Source: Aquipseudomonas alcaligenes NBRC 14159 (GTDB lineage Bacteria; Pseudomonadota; Gammaproteobacteria; Pseudomonadales; Pseudomonadaceae). From it: 64,000 bases of DNA. A program made the translations under genes and the position numbers. This document shows, piece after piece, positions 8,575-16,763 of this stretch (position 1 is its first letter; every line of letters begins with the position of its first letter). The stretch is taken from the NCBI RefSeq assembly GCF_000467105.1, contig NZ_BATI01000005.1:1-64000 (forward strand), in the 5' to 3' direction. Below the pieces are notes generated by a model. That model was not told the DNA's origin, made no database searches, and worked only from the letters and a program-made list of their open reading frames with translations.

Positions 8575-8898
8575 TCAGCGCAGATAAGCGCTCACTTTCT
8601 GTTGCAGCAGCTCGACCAGCTCGGGCTGCATGTACTGGTAGTCGTCGGGTATACCCAGGCAGATCACCCGCTTGCCCTTGAGCAGCGCGCCGAAACGCTG
8701 CTGCAGGCGGCGCTGGTGGACGCGCTCCATGACGAAGATCAGCTCGGCCCAGTGCAGCTGCTCGGCGGATAACGGCACCTCGGCGTCCGCCGCCAGACCG
8801 GCCGAGTCGCTCTGCACGCCGGGCCAGCCGGCGAATACCTGCTCGGCCGTCGGGCTGCGCAGGCGGTTGCGACTGCAGATGAACAGCGCACGGGTCAT
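8575..8898 (-). CDS. Small low-molecular-weight protein tyrosine phosphatase-like protein
   Basis: Protein of 107 aa. The N-terminal ALFICSRNRLRSPTAEQ contains the C-x5-R-S phosphate-binding loop (Cys8, Arg14) that defines LMW tyrosine phosphatases, and a PDDY segment near the C terminus may stand in for the usual DP(D/Y) general-acid loop. It is shorter than the usual 145-160 aa, so it may have a narrower or different substrate. Start at ATG 8898, which overlaps the preceding stop by four bases (ATGA). No tyrosine kinase is in the window. Confidence 0.72.
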   Translation of the reverse strand: MTRALFICSRNRLRSPTAEQVFAGWPGVQSDSAGLAADAEVPLSAEQLHWAELIFVMERVHQRRLQQRFGALLKGKRVICLGIPDDYQYMQPELVELLQQKVSAYLR

Positions 8899-9107
8899 CG
8901 CGGTCGCCACACCAGGGCCAGCCCGAGCACGGCGAATACGGCGATAGCGGCGCCATGGCACCAGGCGGCGGGGCCCGAGTGGCCGATGGCCTCGACACCC
9001 GCGGTGTCCTCCAGCCAGCGCCAGAGCGGCAACAGCAGCAGGGTCAGCAACACGCCGAGCGGCAGGCTCAGTACCAGCACGCCCAGACTCAGCCATGCCT
9101 TCTTCAT
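8895..9107 (-). CDS. Small two-helix membrane protein
   Basis: Protein of 70 aa with two hydrophobic helices (about 5-27 and 47-67) and little else. The ATG at 9107 is one base after the upstream stop and is preferred to a longer in-frame start at 9209 that would lie inside the DUF482 gene. Function unknown. It is coupled to both neighbours by overlap or abutment. Confidence 0.6.
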   Translation of the reverse strand: MKKAWLSLGVLVLSLPLGVLLTLLLLPLWRWLEDTAGVEAIGHSGPAAWCHGAAIAVFAVLGLALVWRPR

Positions 9108-9108
9108 C

Positions 9109-10239
9109 TCAGGCTCCTGCCTGGCGATAGGGCAGCAACTCCCGCGCCTGCTCGGCGTAGGCCCGCAGCGCCGGTCGCTCCTCGGCCAGGAAGTTCGCCA
9201 CCGCGGCACGCAGCCCCGGGTGAAGCAGGTAATGCCAGGAGCGCGTGATGACCGGTTCGAAGCCGCGGGTCAGCTTGTGCTCGCCCTGGGCGCCGGCGTC
9301 GAAACACTGCAGACCCTCGGCGATGGCGCGCTCGATCCCCTGGTAGAAGCAGGTCTCGAAATGCAGGCGATCGAAATCGCCCAGGCAGCCCCAGTAGCGG
9401 CCGTAGAAGCTGTCGCCGGCCACCAGGCTGAAGGCCATGGCCACCGGGCGGCCGTGCTGCAGGGCGCTGACCACGCGGATCGCCTCGGGCATGCGTTCGG
9501 CCAGCAGGCTGAAGAAGGCGCGGGTCAGATAGGGCGCGCGGCGGCGCACATGGTAGGTACTGGCGTAGCAGGCATAGACGAAGTCCCAGTCCGCCTCGCA
9601 CAACTCAGCCCCCAGCTGCCAGCGGAAGTCGATGCCCTGCCCCGCCACCTGCTCGCGCTCCTTGCGCAGCTGCTTGCGCTTGCGCGAATTGAGCGCGTCG
9701 AGGAAATCCTGAAAGTCGCGGTAGCCGCGGTTGCGCCAGTGATACTGACAGTCTAGGCGCTGCAGCCAGCCGTCACGCGTCTGGAACAGCGCGTCGTCCT
9801 CGGCACGCAGGAAATTGACATGCAGACCGGAGAGCCCCTCGCCGGCCAGGCTTGCCGTCAGCTCGTCGAGCAAGGCGCCAGCCTGCTGCGGATCGCCCAG
9901 CAGGCGCGGCCCGCTGACCGGGCTGAAAGGTACGGCGCCGAGCAGCTTGGGGTAGTAGGCGATACCGGCACGCTGGCAGGCCTCGGCCCAGCCCATGTCG
10001 AACACGTATTCGCCGAAGGAGTGCTCTTTTATATAGGCCGGCAGTGCTGCGCGCACCTCGCCCGCCGCGTCGCGCAGCAGGCGATGTGCAGGCTGCCAGC
10101 CGGTATGCACGCCGACACTGCCGCTGTCCTCCAGCGCCGCCAGAAAGGCGTGGCGCAGGAAGGGCTGTGCCTCCGGCAGCAGGGCGTCCCAGGCGGCGGG
10201 GGCGATATCGGCGAGACGATGCAGGGTATGAAGCGACAT
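9109..10239 (-). CDS. DUF482 / FemAB-like acyltransferase-family protein
   Basis: Protein of 376 aa that matches the DUF482 (PF04339) family, built like GNAT/FemAB acyltransferases and often annotated 'GNAT family N-acetyltransferase' or 'peptidogalycan biosynthesis protein'. Supporting stretches are EYVFDMGWAEAYQRAG-like 'EYVFDMGWAEACQRAG', 'RKRKQLRKEREQV' near 185-197 and 'THKLTRGFEP'-like 'EHKLTRGFEPV' near 325. The substrate is unknown. It is first in the five-gene minus-strand operon that ends at 7717. Confidence 0.78.
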   Translation of the reverse strand: MSLHTLHRLADIAPAAWDALLPEAQPFLRHAFLAALEDSGSVGVHTGWQPAHRLLRDAAGEVRAALPAYIKEHSFGEYVFDMGWAEACQRAGIAYYPKLLGAVPFSPVSGPRLLGDPQQAGALLDELTASLAGEGLSGLHVNFLRAEDDALFQTRDGWLQRLDCQYHWRNRGYRDFQDFLDALNSRKRKQLRKEREQVAGQGIDFRWQLGAELCEADWDFVYACYASTYHVRRRAPYLTRAFFSLLAERMPEAIRVVSALQHGRPVAMAFSLVAGDSFYGRYWGCLGDFDRLHFETCFYQGIERAIAEGLQCFDAGAQGEHKLTRGFEPVITRSWHYLLHPGLRAAVANFLAEERPALRAYAEQARELLPYRQAGA

Positions 10240-10292
10240 GCCGTCAGTCTGGCGGCTGCCCGAGGCAAATAAAAGCCTGCCACTCCCCGCCC

Positions 10293-10320
10293 AATAAAAA
10301 AGCCCCGCAGAAGCGGGGCC
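10293..10320 (-). terminator. Rho-independent terminator of the porin gene
   Basis: On the minus strand GGCCCCGC-TTCT-GCGGGGC is followed by TTTTTTATT, about 30 bases after the porin stop. Confidence 0.85.
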
Positions 10321-10349
10321 AGGAAGAGGAGCGGATGAACTGCTTGTAC

Positions 10350-11657
10350 TTAGAAAACGTACTGGGCGCGCATCACGAAGCCGTCGCCGCTGTCGTCGTT
10401 GTTGGCGTTCTTGGCGTTGTCGACCGAGGACTTGACGTAAACGCCGCTGATCTTGATCGCCTCGTTGGCGTACCAGTTCAGGCCGACGTTGTGCACCTTG
10501 CCTTCGATGTCATCGATCTTGGCAAACTTGCCGTTGTCGTCTTCAGCGCTCAGGTGGTCGTAGCGGTAGAACAGCTCCCAGGCACCGATCTGCTTGTTCG
10601 CCGGCTTGATCGCATCGAACTTGCCGAGCTTGTAGCCACGCGGCTCGCCAGTCAGGGTGTAGGCAGCCTGTACGTAGTAGCCGTCGGCATCGATATCCTC
10701 GTAACCGTCATCGTCGGCCTCCATGCTGCGCGACACGTACTCACCCTGCAGGGAGAACGGGCCCATGGCCCAGGCCGCTTCCAGGCCCCAGGCGGCATCG
10801 TCGCCATAGGCACCGGCCGGAGTGGCTTCGGCGCCGCCCAGGGTCAGGCGGTTGCCGTTGTCGCCGGCGTCCTGGCCACCATCGGTGCTCACGCCGCGCA
10901 TGCCCAGACGGCTGCGGATACGGCCGTCGAACTCGGTGTCGGAAAGGTCGCGCTGGGCATAGTTGAGGCCGAAGTGCAGGACCTTGCCAGCCTCGGCCAT
11001 CGGCGCGAACACGCCACGCAGGTTGAACTGGGAAGTGCTGTCGCCATCTTCGGTGGAGTTGGTCGCGTCCTTGGAGAACAGGCCGGCGGAACCGTACAGG
11101 GAGTTGCCGGCGGTGCCGGACACCTGGATACCCATGCCGCCGTTGTGGAGGTTGGCCCAGTCGACCAGGTCATAGGCAGCGGTACGCTCCTGGGCAGTCA
11201 CCCACTTGGAGCTGGTGGCCTTCTCCAGACCGAATTCCGGGTCGAAGCGGCCGACCTTGATCGAAACCGGCGCGAAGCCGTTGTAGGCCAGGGAAGCTTC
11301 GTCGAAGTAGCCATCATCCTTGCGGCTGTCGCCACCGGCGTTGTGCGAGAAGTCGTAGTTAACCTGGTAGGCCCAGTCGCTGTACATCACACCGCCCAGC
11401 TCGAGGAAGGCGCGGCGGAAGTAGCCGGCGTCGGCGGTGTTGCCGTTCTTGGTGTAGAAGCCATCGAAGCGGCTGTAGTCAGCCTGGATACGGCCGCCCA
11501 GCTTGAAGCTGAATGCCTTGTCGGTGGTGCCGACTTCCAGGCCACCTTTGGTCTTGATCATGATGTCGGCGCCGTCAGTGGTGACGGTACCGGCGAAAGC
11601 CTGGGCGGAAATGGCCAGAGCCAGGGCGCTGGCAGCAAAACCGGCAAAGTGCTTCAT
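10350..11657 (-). CDS. oprO: Phosphate/pyrophosphate-selective porin, OprO-like
   Basis: Outer-membrane 16-strand trimeric porin, 435 aa, with signal peptide 1-22 (cleaved AFA|GTV) and a terminal Phe. It aligns closely with P. aeruginosa OprO and OprP along the whole length (e.g. [44 protein letters not shown]). At the two constriction positions that separate the paralogues, mature residue 62 is Phe and the equivalent of 114 (here 117, after a three-residue loop insertion) is Asp. That F/D pair is the OprO pattern, linked to pyrophosphate preference; OprP has Tyr at both. A Pho-box candidate lies about 100 bases upstream. Confidence 0.93.
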   Translation of the reverse strand: MKHFAGFAASALALAISAQAFAGTVTTDGADIMIKTKGGLEVGTTDKAFSFKLGGRIQADYSRFDGFYTKNGNTADAGYFRRAFLELGGVMYSDWAYQVNYDFSHNAGGDSRKDDGYFDEASLAYNGFAPVSIKVGRFDPEFGLEKATSSKWVTAQERTAAYDLVDWANLHNGGMGIQVSGTAGNSLYGSAGLFSKDATNSTEDGDSTSQFNLRGVFAPMAEAGKVLHFGLNYAQRDLSDTEFDGRIRSRLGMRGVSTDGGQDAGDNGNRLTLGGAEATPAGAYGDDAAWGLEAAWAMGPFSLQGEYVSRSMEADDDGYEDIDADGYYVQAAYTLTGEPRGYKLGKFDAIKPANKQIGAWELFYRYDHLSAEDDNGKFAKIDDIEGKVHNVGLNWYANEAIKISGVYVKSSVDNAKNANNDDSGDGFVMRAQYVF

Positions 11658-11759
11658 CGAAGGATTCCCCTATTGGTCTTTAGAAAAACACTGGGCCTTG
11701 GCCCTGCGTGTTGGGGGGGGAATTTTGGCGGGGGGTTATTTCAGCTCGGTTGTAGTTAT

Positions 11760-11777
11760 ATGAAAGTTAAATTACAT
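11760..11777 (-). promoter_or_regulatory. Pho box candidate for the porin gene
   Basis: The minus strand reads ATGTAATTTAACTTTCAT, two 7-base PhoB repeats (5/7 and 6/7 to CTGTCAT) separated by an AT-rich 4-base spacer. It lies about 100 bases before the porin ATG. I cannot assign the -10 with confidence. PhoB control of oprO/oprP is established in P. aeruginosa. Confidence 0.6.
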
Positions 11778-11842
11778 AGGAACTTTTTAGTTCCTTTGGA
11801 AATAAACACGCAAGCCCCGCCCCATCGGGGCTGGGGCCTCGT

Positions 11843-12439
11843 TCAGCGCCGGCGCAACGCCTTCGCCAGCCAGTGATCCAGACTCAACCAGCGCCCCGCT
11901 CCGCTGAAGAACAGCGCCAGCAGCATCAGCAGGTAGGTGACGGCGAACTCGATGCCGTTATTCAGCACGACGAAACGCCCGCTGGCGGTGAGCCAGGCGT
12001 AGTTGCCGTGTTCCTGCAGGATGGCGCGGGCACGCTCGAGCTTCTCCGCCGCGGCCAGTACCCGCTCGTTGGCGAAGGGCGCGGAGGGATCGGCGATGGC
12101 CTGCCAGCCGAACTCCCAGTGCACGGCGAAGATCGCCACCAGCATGGTCACCATCAGCGGGATGCTAATCCAGCGCACCGCCAGGCCGAGGAGCAGCAGC
12201 ACCGCCCCGCCCGCCTCAGTGAGCGCCGCCAGCCAGGCCAGCAATGCCGGGAACGGCAGGCCCAGGCCCCAGTCGGGGTTGCCGAACCAGGCGATGGTCG
12301 ACTCCATGTCCGCCAGCTTGTGCGTGCCGGCCATCCAGAAGATCGGCACCAGGTACAGGCGCAGCAGCAGCGGCGCGAGAAAGTCCAGGCGCCGGGTGGC
12401 GTCCAGGCCATCCTGAAAGCGGTTGAGCAGGTTCAGCAT
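11843..12439 (-). CDS. DoxX-family membrane protein of the MNIO/RiPP cluster (HvfD/BufD-like)
   Basis: Inner-membrane protein of 198 aa with four to five helices and the DoxX pattern LLRLYLVPIFWMAGTHKLADM near 25-45. The ATG at 12439 follows a GGGAGAAC ribosome binding site; longer in-frame starts would overlap the DUF2063 gene. DoxX proteins are the usual last gene of DUF692/DUF2063 clusters (named HvfD or BufD). Their role is not firmly set; a redox or transport part in peptide handling is inferred. It follows hvfC by 37 bases. Confidence 0.8.
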   Translation of the reverse strand: MLNLLNRFQDGLDATRRLDFLAPLLLRLYLVPIFWMAGTHKLADMESTIAWFGNPDWGLGLPFPALLAWLAALTEAGGAVLLLLGLAVRWISIPLMVTMLVAIFAVHWEFGWQAIADPSAPFANERVLAAAEKLERARAILQEHGNYAWLTASGRFVVLNNGIEFAVTYLLMLLALFFSGAGRWLSLDHWLAKALRRR

Positions 12440-12476
12440 GATGTTCTCCCGGAGCTGGGCGACGCGCCCCGCCCCT

Positions 12477-13181
12477 TCAGGTAGCAGGTGGGAAACAGAT
12501 GTCCTGGCGCTGCCAGTCGTCCAGCAGCGCACGGGCATGGGCAAAGTAGTGCTTGTCGGCCGCCAGCCCACTGACCTCGGCCAGATCCAGCTGGGCCTCC
12601 AGGTGAGGCTGTCCGGCCTGCAGGCGCAGGGCCAGGTGATAGGCGAAGGGCGACAGCTGCTGGAAGCGCACGCGCTCCTCACGGTCACGCCAGGCCAGCA
12701 GGCAGGTAGGCTCGGCAGGAGGCTCGGTAGGCCGGTAATCGGCGCTCAGGCGTTGTACCGGCCAGGCATAGACCAGCGGCCAGGCCAAAGGCGACCAGCC
12801 CTGCAGCGGCAGCGCGTCGGTGGCGATATCCAGCGCCAGCTCGACCCGCTCGTAATGCGCCAGTTCGGCGACAAAGGGCGGATCGCCCGGCTCCGCGCCG
12901 CCACCGCCTTGCAGCCAGTCGACGAACGCCTCGCCTATCTGCAGAAAGTAGGGCGTGGCGCTGCGTTGCTCGCAGATAAAGGCCCGCACCAGGCGGCGTC
13001 GGCGTGGCTCGCCGAGAATCCGGCAGAGCACTGGAAAGCCGCTGGTGATGAAACCGTCGAGGTTGTTGAAGAACAGCTCCTCGTACACCGCCATGCGCTC
13101 CCCGGATACCCCCGGCAACAGCGGTTCGGCCAGGGGATTGCGAATACGCGCGGCAAACGCCGCCTGATCGTGCTGGCTCAT
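12477..13181 (-). CDS. hvfC: DUF2063 partner protein of the MNIO enzyme (HvfC/BufC-like)
   Basis: Protein of 234 aa with an N-terminal DUF2063 domain (about 5-100, FAARIRNPLAEPLLPG, RMAVYEELFFNNLDGFI, SGFPVLCRILGE). Proteins of this family are the obligate partner of DUF692/MNIO enzymes and are thought to bind the precursor peptide leader. Annotation as 'DNA-binding' in databases derives from an old domain name. Its ATG overlaps the hvfB stop by four bases, which indicates coupled translation and near-equal amounts of the two proteins. Confidence 0.87.
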   Translation of the reverse strand: MSQHDQAAFAARIRNPLAEPLLPGVSGERMAVYEELFFNNLDGFITSGFPVLCRILGEPRRRRLVRAFICEQRSATPYFLQIGEAFVDWLQGGGGAEPGDPPFVAELAHYERVELALDIATDALPLQGWSPLAWPLVYAWPVQRLSADYRPTEPPAEPTCLLAWRDREERVRFQQLSPFAYHLALRLQAGQPHLEAQLDLAEVSGLAADKHYFAHARALLDDWQRQDICFPPAT

Positions 13182-14005
13182 CGCGCGGCCTCCTGTTGCA
13201 GCACGCGGATATGCCCTACCTCGGCATACAGCTCGGCCAGCGGCGGGAAGTTGAAGTCGCGCTCCAGCAGGGTCGGACGCACGCCGTGCACCGCGTAGGC
13301 GTGTGCCAGCAACGCCCAGACCGGGTCGTCCACCGGCGCGCCGTGGGTGTCGATCTTCAGGTCGGCGGCCTGGTCCAGGTGCCCGGCCACATGCAGGTAG
13401 GCGATGCGCGCGCTGGGCATCGCCGCGATATAGGCGTACGGGTCGAAGCCGAAGTTATGGGCATTGACCTGCACGTTGTTGACGTCCAGCAGCAACTGGC
13501 AATCGGCCTCTTCCAGCACGGCGCGAACGAAATCCACCTCGTCCAGCTCGCCGGGCAGGCGCGCATAGGCCGACACGTTCTCGATGATCAGCGGCCGCTC
13601 CAGCACGTCTTCGACCTGACGGATGCGCGCAGCCACCCGGCGTACCGCGTCGAAGCTGAAGGGCAGCGGCATCAGATCGTACAACTGGCCGTCGTCGGCA
13701 CAGGCCGACAGGTGCTCGCTGTAACCGAGGATGCCGTGCTCGTCGAGAAACACCTTGATCGCACGCAGCAGCTCAAGGTCCAGCGGCGCGTAGCCGCCCA
13801 GGTTGAGGGACAGGCCATGGCAGAGGAACGGTAGGCGCTCGCTCAGCGCGCGCAGCTGGCGGCCGAAACGCCCGCCAACGCCGACCCAGTTCTCCGGGGC
13901 GATCTCGAGAAAGTCGACCGCACCCGGGGCGCTGTCCTGCAGCGCCGCGAGCAGGCCGCGACGCAGGCCCAGGCCCGCGCCGCTGACGAAGTTGCCGTTG
14001 GCCAT
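13178..14005 (-). CDS. hvfB: MNIO-family (DUF692) multinuclear iron oxidase, HvfB/BufB-like
   Basis: TIM-barrel iron enzyme of 275 aa. In characterised relatives (HvfB, BufB, MbnB) it converts Cys residues of a precursor peptide to oxazolone/thioamide or thiooxazole groups using two or three iron ions and oxygen. All the family's likely metal-ligand positions are present: EIAPEN (34-39), HGLSLNLGG (63-71, His63), SEHLS (96-100), IENVS (141-145), LLLDVNNVQVNAHN (171-184), HVAGH (205-209), DTHG (219-222), LLERD (246-250). The upstream precursor gene ends 12 bases away, so this is one operon. Confidence 0.92.
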   Translation of the reverse strand: MANGNFVSGAGLGLRRGLLAALQDSAPGAVDFLEIAPENWVGVGGRFGRQLRALSERLPFLCHGLSLNLGGYAPLDLELLRAIKVFLDEHGILGYSEHLSACADDGQLYDLMPLPFSFDAVRRVAARIRQVEDVLERPLIIENVSAYARLPGELDEVDFVRAVLEEADCQLLLDVNNVQVNAHNFGFDPYAYIAAMPSARIAYLHVAGHLDQAADLKIDTHGAPVDDPVWALLAHAYAVHGVRPTLLERDFNFPPLAELYAEVGHIRVLQQEAAR

Positions 14006-14017
14006 GTCCCGCCGCCC

Positions 14018-14347
14018 TTACTCGGCCTTGTCACCGCCACACTTGCCTTCATGGCCGGCCTTGGCTTCCTCGCCGCAGCTGCCCTCCTTCTTCGCCTTGT
14101 CGCCGCCGCACTTGCCTTCCTTGCTCGCCTTGTCGCCGCCGCACTTACCTTCCTCGGCCTTCATTTCGCCGCCACACTTGCCCTCGCCGCAGGCGCCTTC
14201 ATGGCCCTTCTCGTGGGCGGCCAGGCTGTAGCCGCTGGAGAGCTCCTGGCTGGCGAACGGGTTGCCGCCGGCCTGGGCGACGAAGGTGGAGCCGAGCAGG
14301 GCCGCGCCCAGGGTGATGGCGATGGTATTGCGCTGTTTCTTGGAATT
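14018..14347 (-). CDS. hvfA: HvfA/BufA-like Cys-rich precursor peptide, start codon missing as read
   Basis: Open frame of 109 residues. It has a basic start (NSKKQRN), a signal-like hydrophobic helix about 8-24, an AQAGGNPFASQELSSGY processing and recognition region, then a Cys ladder. EGKCG occurs at 55-59, 66-70, 77-81 and 100-104, with EGACG at 50-54 and EGSCG at 88-92; six Cys in all, three of the spacings being 11 residues. This is the HvfA pattern of oxazolone/thioamide-modified metallophore precursors. Odd point: no ATG, GTG or TTG exists between the in-frame TGA (14356-14354) and the helix. GGAGAAATTCC lies where GGAGAAATGTCC would be expected, so the start looks to have lost one G. 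This may be a real lesion or a sequencing error. Confidence 0.82.
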   Translation of the reverse strand, partial: NSKKQRNTIAITLGAALLGSTFVAQAGGNPFASQELSSGYSLAAHEKGHEGACGEGKCGGEMKAEEGKCGGDKASKEGKCGGDKAKKEGSCGEEAKAGHEGKCGGDKAE

Positions 14348-14398
14348 TCTCCGTCAGGGATCAGGGTGCGAGGGGCCGATCGGCCACCTTCGCCACAC

Positions 14399-14426
14399 TA
14401 GACGGAGCAGTTTCGTACGCATTACA
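14399..14426 (-). promoter_or_regulatory. ECF-sigma type promoter ahead of the hvf cluster
   Basis: The minus strand carries TGTAAT (14426-14421), exactly 16 bases, then CGTCTA (14404-14399). TGTAAC-N16-CGTC is the usual form of several extracytoplasmic-function sigma promoters. DUF692 clusters in other bacteria are often ECF-controlled (for example SigF in Caulobacter). No ECF gene lies next to this cluster; algU is the only one in the window and its consensus differs. Confidence 0.6.
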
Positions 14427-14442
14427 GCCGGCACGAAAAAAA

Positions 14443-16047
14443 TTATGCGCCCTGGCGCCGCGGCCACATCAGGCTGAAACGCGCGCCGCCGAGGTAGGTG
14501 CCACGGCCGACGTAGGCACGCCCGCCGTGCCAGTAGATGATCCGCCGCACGATGGACAGCCCCAGGCCATGGCCGCCGGAGGCCCGCGTGCGGCTGTCGT
14601 CCAGGCGCAGGAACGGCGTGAACACCCGCTCCCAGGCCTCTTCCGGCACGCCCGGGCCATCGTCCTCGATGTCGATCCAGCAGCGCTCCGGATCGATCCG
14701 GTAGGTCACCCGCACGCATGACTCGGCGTGGCGCATGGCATTGCTCACCAGGTTCTGCAGGGCGCGATGCAGGTAACGCGGCTCGGCATCCACCTGCGCC
14801 GTGTCGTCCGGCCCATCCTGGCAGGGGCCACGCTCGACACGCACGGCCGCACGCAGCGGCGCCAGCTCACCGATCACCTGTTCGATCAGCGCGCTGAGGT
14901 CCACCCGCTGGAAGCTCAGCTCCGGCGAGCCCTGCTCCAGGCGGGCGTAGACCAGCATCTCGTCGACCAGCTTGTCGAGGTCCTGGATATCGCCATCCAT
15001 GCCCTCCAGGTACTTGCGCCGGGCCTGGTCGGTCTCGGCGTCGGCGATCATCTCCAGGCCGAAGCGCAGCCGCGCCACCGGGGTGCGCAGCTCGTGGGAC
15101 ACCGCTCGCACCATCTCGCGCTGCACGCCGACCAGGCGCTGCAGCTGCTCGGCCATAGCGTTGAAGGTGCTGGCCAGGCGCCCCACCGAGTCGGCGCCCT
15201 GGGTCGGCGCGCGCGCCTCGAAGCGCCCACTGGCCAACTGCGTGGCGGCGTTTTCCAGGCCCTGCAGGCGGCGCTCCAGGCGGCGCACCAGCAGGTAGAG
15301 GATCATCCCGGTGAGCGTCAGGCCCAGCGCACCGATCAGCACCAGCAACTCGGTGGGATAGGGATTCATCTGGTCGATGGGGCCGACTTCCAGCACCCAG
15401 GGCGTGTTGACCATGCCGGCAATCACCCGGATCGAGTTGCCGTCCTTGCCCAGCGCCATCACCGTGTCGCCCTCGTCCACCCGGCGCTGCTGGTCCTCGT
15501 CCAGGTCGACCTTTTCCAGGGTGACCAGGCGCAGGTCGAAGCCGAACCCCTTCTCCTCCTTCAGTGCTGCCAGGCGCCTGGGCTGCTCGGCGATGGGCTG
15601 GCGCACCAGCTCGTCCATCAGCAGGTAGACGGTGGCACGCGCCAGTTGCTCACTGATCTGCTCGATCTCGGCGGTCAGCAGCAACTGTTCGTCGGCACTG
15701 ACCAGCGCGTAGACCCGTGCCTCATGCGGCGCGCTCTGCTCCACCAGCACCTGGCCCTTGAGCAGCCGCGCGCGCGCGCGGCCATCCAGCGGGTCGGAAC
15801 CCAGCGTGCGCAACTCCAGGGGTACGCCGAGCAGGCGGCTCCAGGTCACCAGGGCGCGGCGCCGGTCGACGTCGTCCATCGGTTGCAGGCTGTCGGCCAT
15901 CAGGCGGAAGGTGCCGCGCGCCAGCTGCTCGCGGTACTGGTCGCTGCGCACCTCGTTGGTCAGCTGCAGGGCGCCGACGCCAAGCAGCGCCACCAGCACC
16001 AGGGCGGCGATGATGCCGCCGTAGATGCGCAGGAAGATGGTATTCAT
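14443..16047 (-). CDS. rstB: RstB-like sensor histidine kinase
   Basis: Inner-membrane histidine kinase of 534 aa. Membrane helices are at about 7-27 and 233-254 with a roughly 200-residue periplasmic sensor between them, then a HAMP domain, the H-box VSHELRTPVARLR with phosphoacceptor His318, and a HATPase domain (N box near QNLVSNAMRHAE, DDGPGVPEE, GGHGLGLSIV). It overlaps rstA by four bases (ATGA). The same pair flanks nrdA in P. aeruginosa. The signal sensed is unknown in Pseudomonas. Confidence 0.88.
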   Translation of the reverse strand: MNTIFLRIYGGIIAALVLVALLGVGALQLTNEVRSDQYREQLARGTFRLMADSLQPMDDVDRRRALVTWSRLLGVPLELRTLGSDPLDGRARARLLKGQVLVEQSAPHEARVYALVSADEQLLLTAEIEQISEQLARATVYLLMDELVRQPIAEQPRRLAALKEEKGFGFDLRLVTLEKVDLDEDQQRRVDEGDTVMALGKDGNSIRVIAGMVNTPWVLEVGPIDQMNPYPTELLVLIGALGLTLTGMILYLLVRRLERRLQGLENAATQLASGRFEARAPTQGADSVGRLASTFNAMAEQLQRLVGVQREMVRAVSHELRTPVARLRFGLEMIADAETDQARRKYLEGMDGDIQDLDKLVDEMLVYARLEQGSPELSFQRVDLSALIEQVIGELAPLRAAVRVERGPCQDGPDDTAQVDAEPRYLHRALQNLVSNAMRHAESCVRVTYRIDPERCWIDIEDDGPGVPEEAWERVFTPFLRLDDSRTRASGGHGLGLSIVRRIIYWHGGRAYVGRGTYLGGARFSLMWPRRQGA

Positions 16048-16763
16048 TGCAGCTCGGCAGCCGCCTCGGCGACGAACAGATAGCCCTTGCTGCGTACCGT
16101 CTTGATCAGCCGCGGGTGCATCGGGTCGTCACCGATCTTCGGCCGGATGCGCGAGATGCGCACGTCGATGGAGCGGTCCTGGCCGTCGTACTCGATGCCG
16201 CGCAGGGCGGTGAAGATTTCCTCGCGCGAGAGAATGCGCCCGGCGTTGGCCGCCAGCAGCCAGAGCAGGTCGAACTCGGCGCTGGTCAGCTCGACGCTGG
16301 CGCCGCGCAGCCAGGCCTCGCGCATCGCGCTGTCGATCACCAGCGGGCCGAACTCCAGGCGCCGCAGGTTCTCCACCGGCGCCTCGCCGCCCTCGCTGCG
16401 ACGCAACAGGGCACGGATGCGCGCCAGCAGCACACGCGGGCGCACCGGCTTGCACACATAGTCGTCGGCGCCCATCTCCAGGCCGAGCACCTCGTCCATG
16501 TCGTCGGTGCGCGCGGTGAGCATCAGGATCGGCCCGGCGAACTGGCCACGCACCTTGCGGCAGATGGACAGGCCGTCCTCACCCGGCAGCATCAGGTCGA
16601 GCACCACCAGGTCCGGCTGCTCCTTGAGAATGCGCGCCGCAGCACGGGCGCCATCGGACTCGATCGCCACCTGCAGGCCATTGCTCTGCAGGTACTCCTG
16701 GGTCAGCTCCGCCAACCGCTGATCATCCTCGACGATCAGGATCTGCCAGGCCTCTTGCTCCAC
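16044..16763 (-). CDS. rstA: RstA-like OmpR-family response regulator
   Basis: Response regulator of 239 aa. The receiver domain has the acidic pair at 12-14 (EDD) and phosphoacceptor Asp56 in VVLDLMLPGEDG, with a conserved Thr (LTART) and Lys (VCKP). A C-terminal OmpR-type winged helix spans about 135-232. It is first in the rstA-rstB pair and divergent from nrdA, whose leader begins within about 300 bases, so cross-control of nrdA is possible but not shown. Confidence 0.9.
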   Translation of the reverse strand: MEQEAWQILIVEDDQRLAELTQEYLQSNGLQVAIESDGARAAARILKEQPDLVVLDLMLPGEDGLSICRKVRGQFAGPILMLTARTDDMDEVLGLEMGADDYVCKPVRPRVLLARIRALLRRSEGGEAPVENLRRLEFGPLVIDSAMREAWLRGASVELTSAEFDLLWLLAANAGRILSREEIFTALRGIEYDGQDRSIDVRISRIRPKIGDDPMHPRLIKTVRSKGYLFVAEAAAELQ

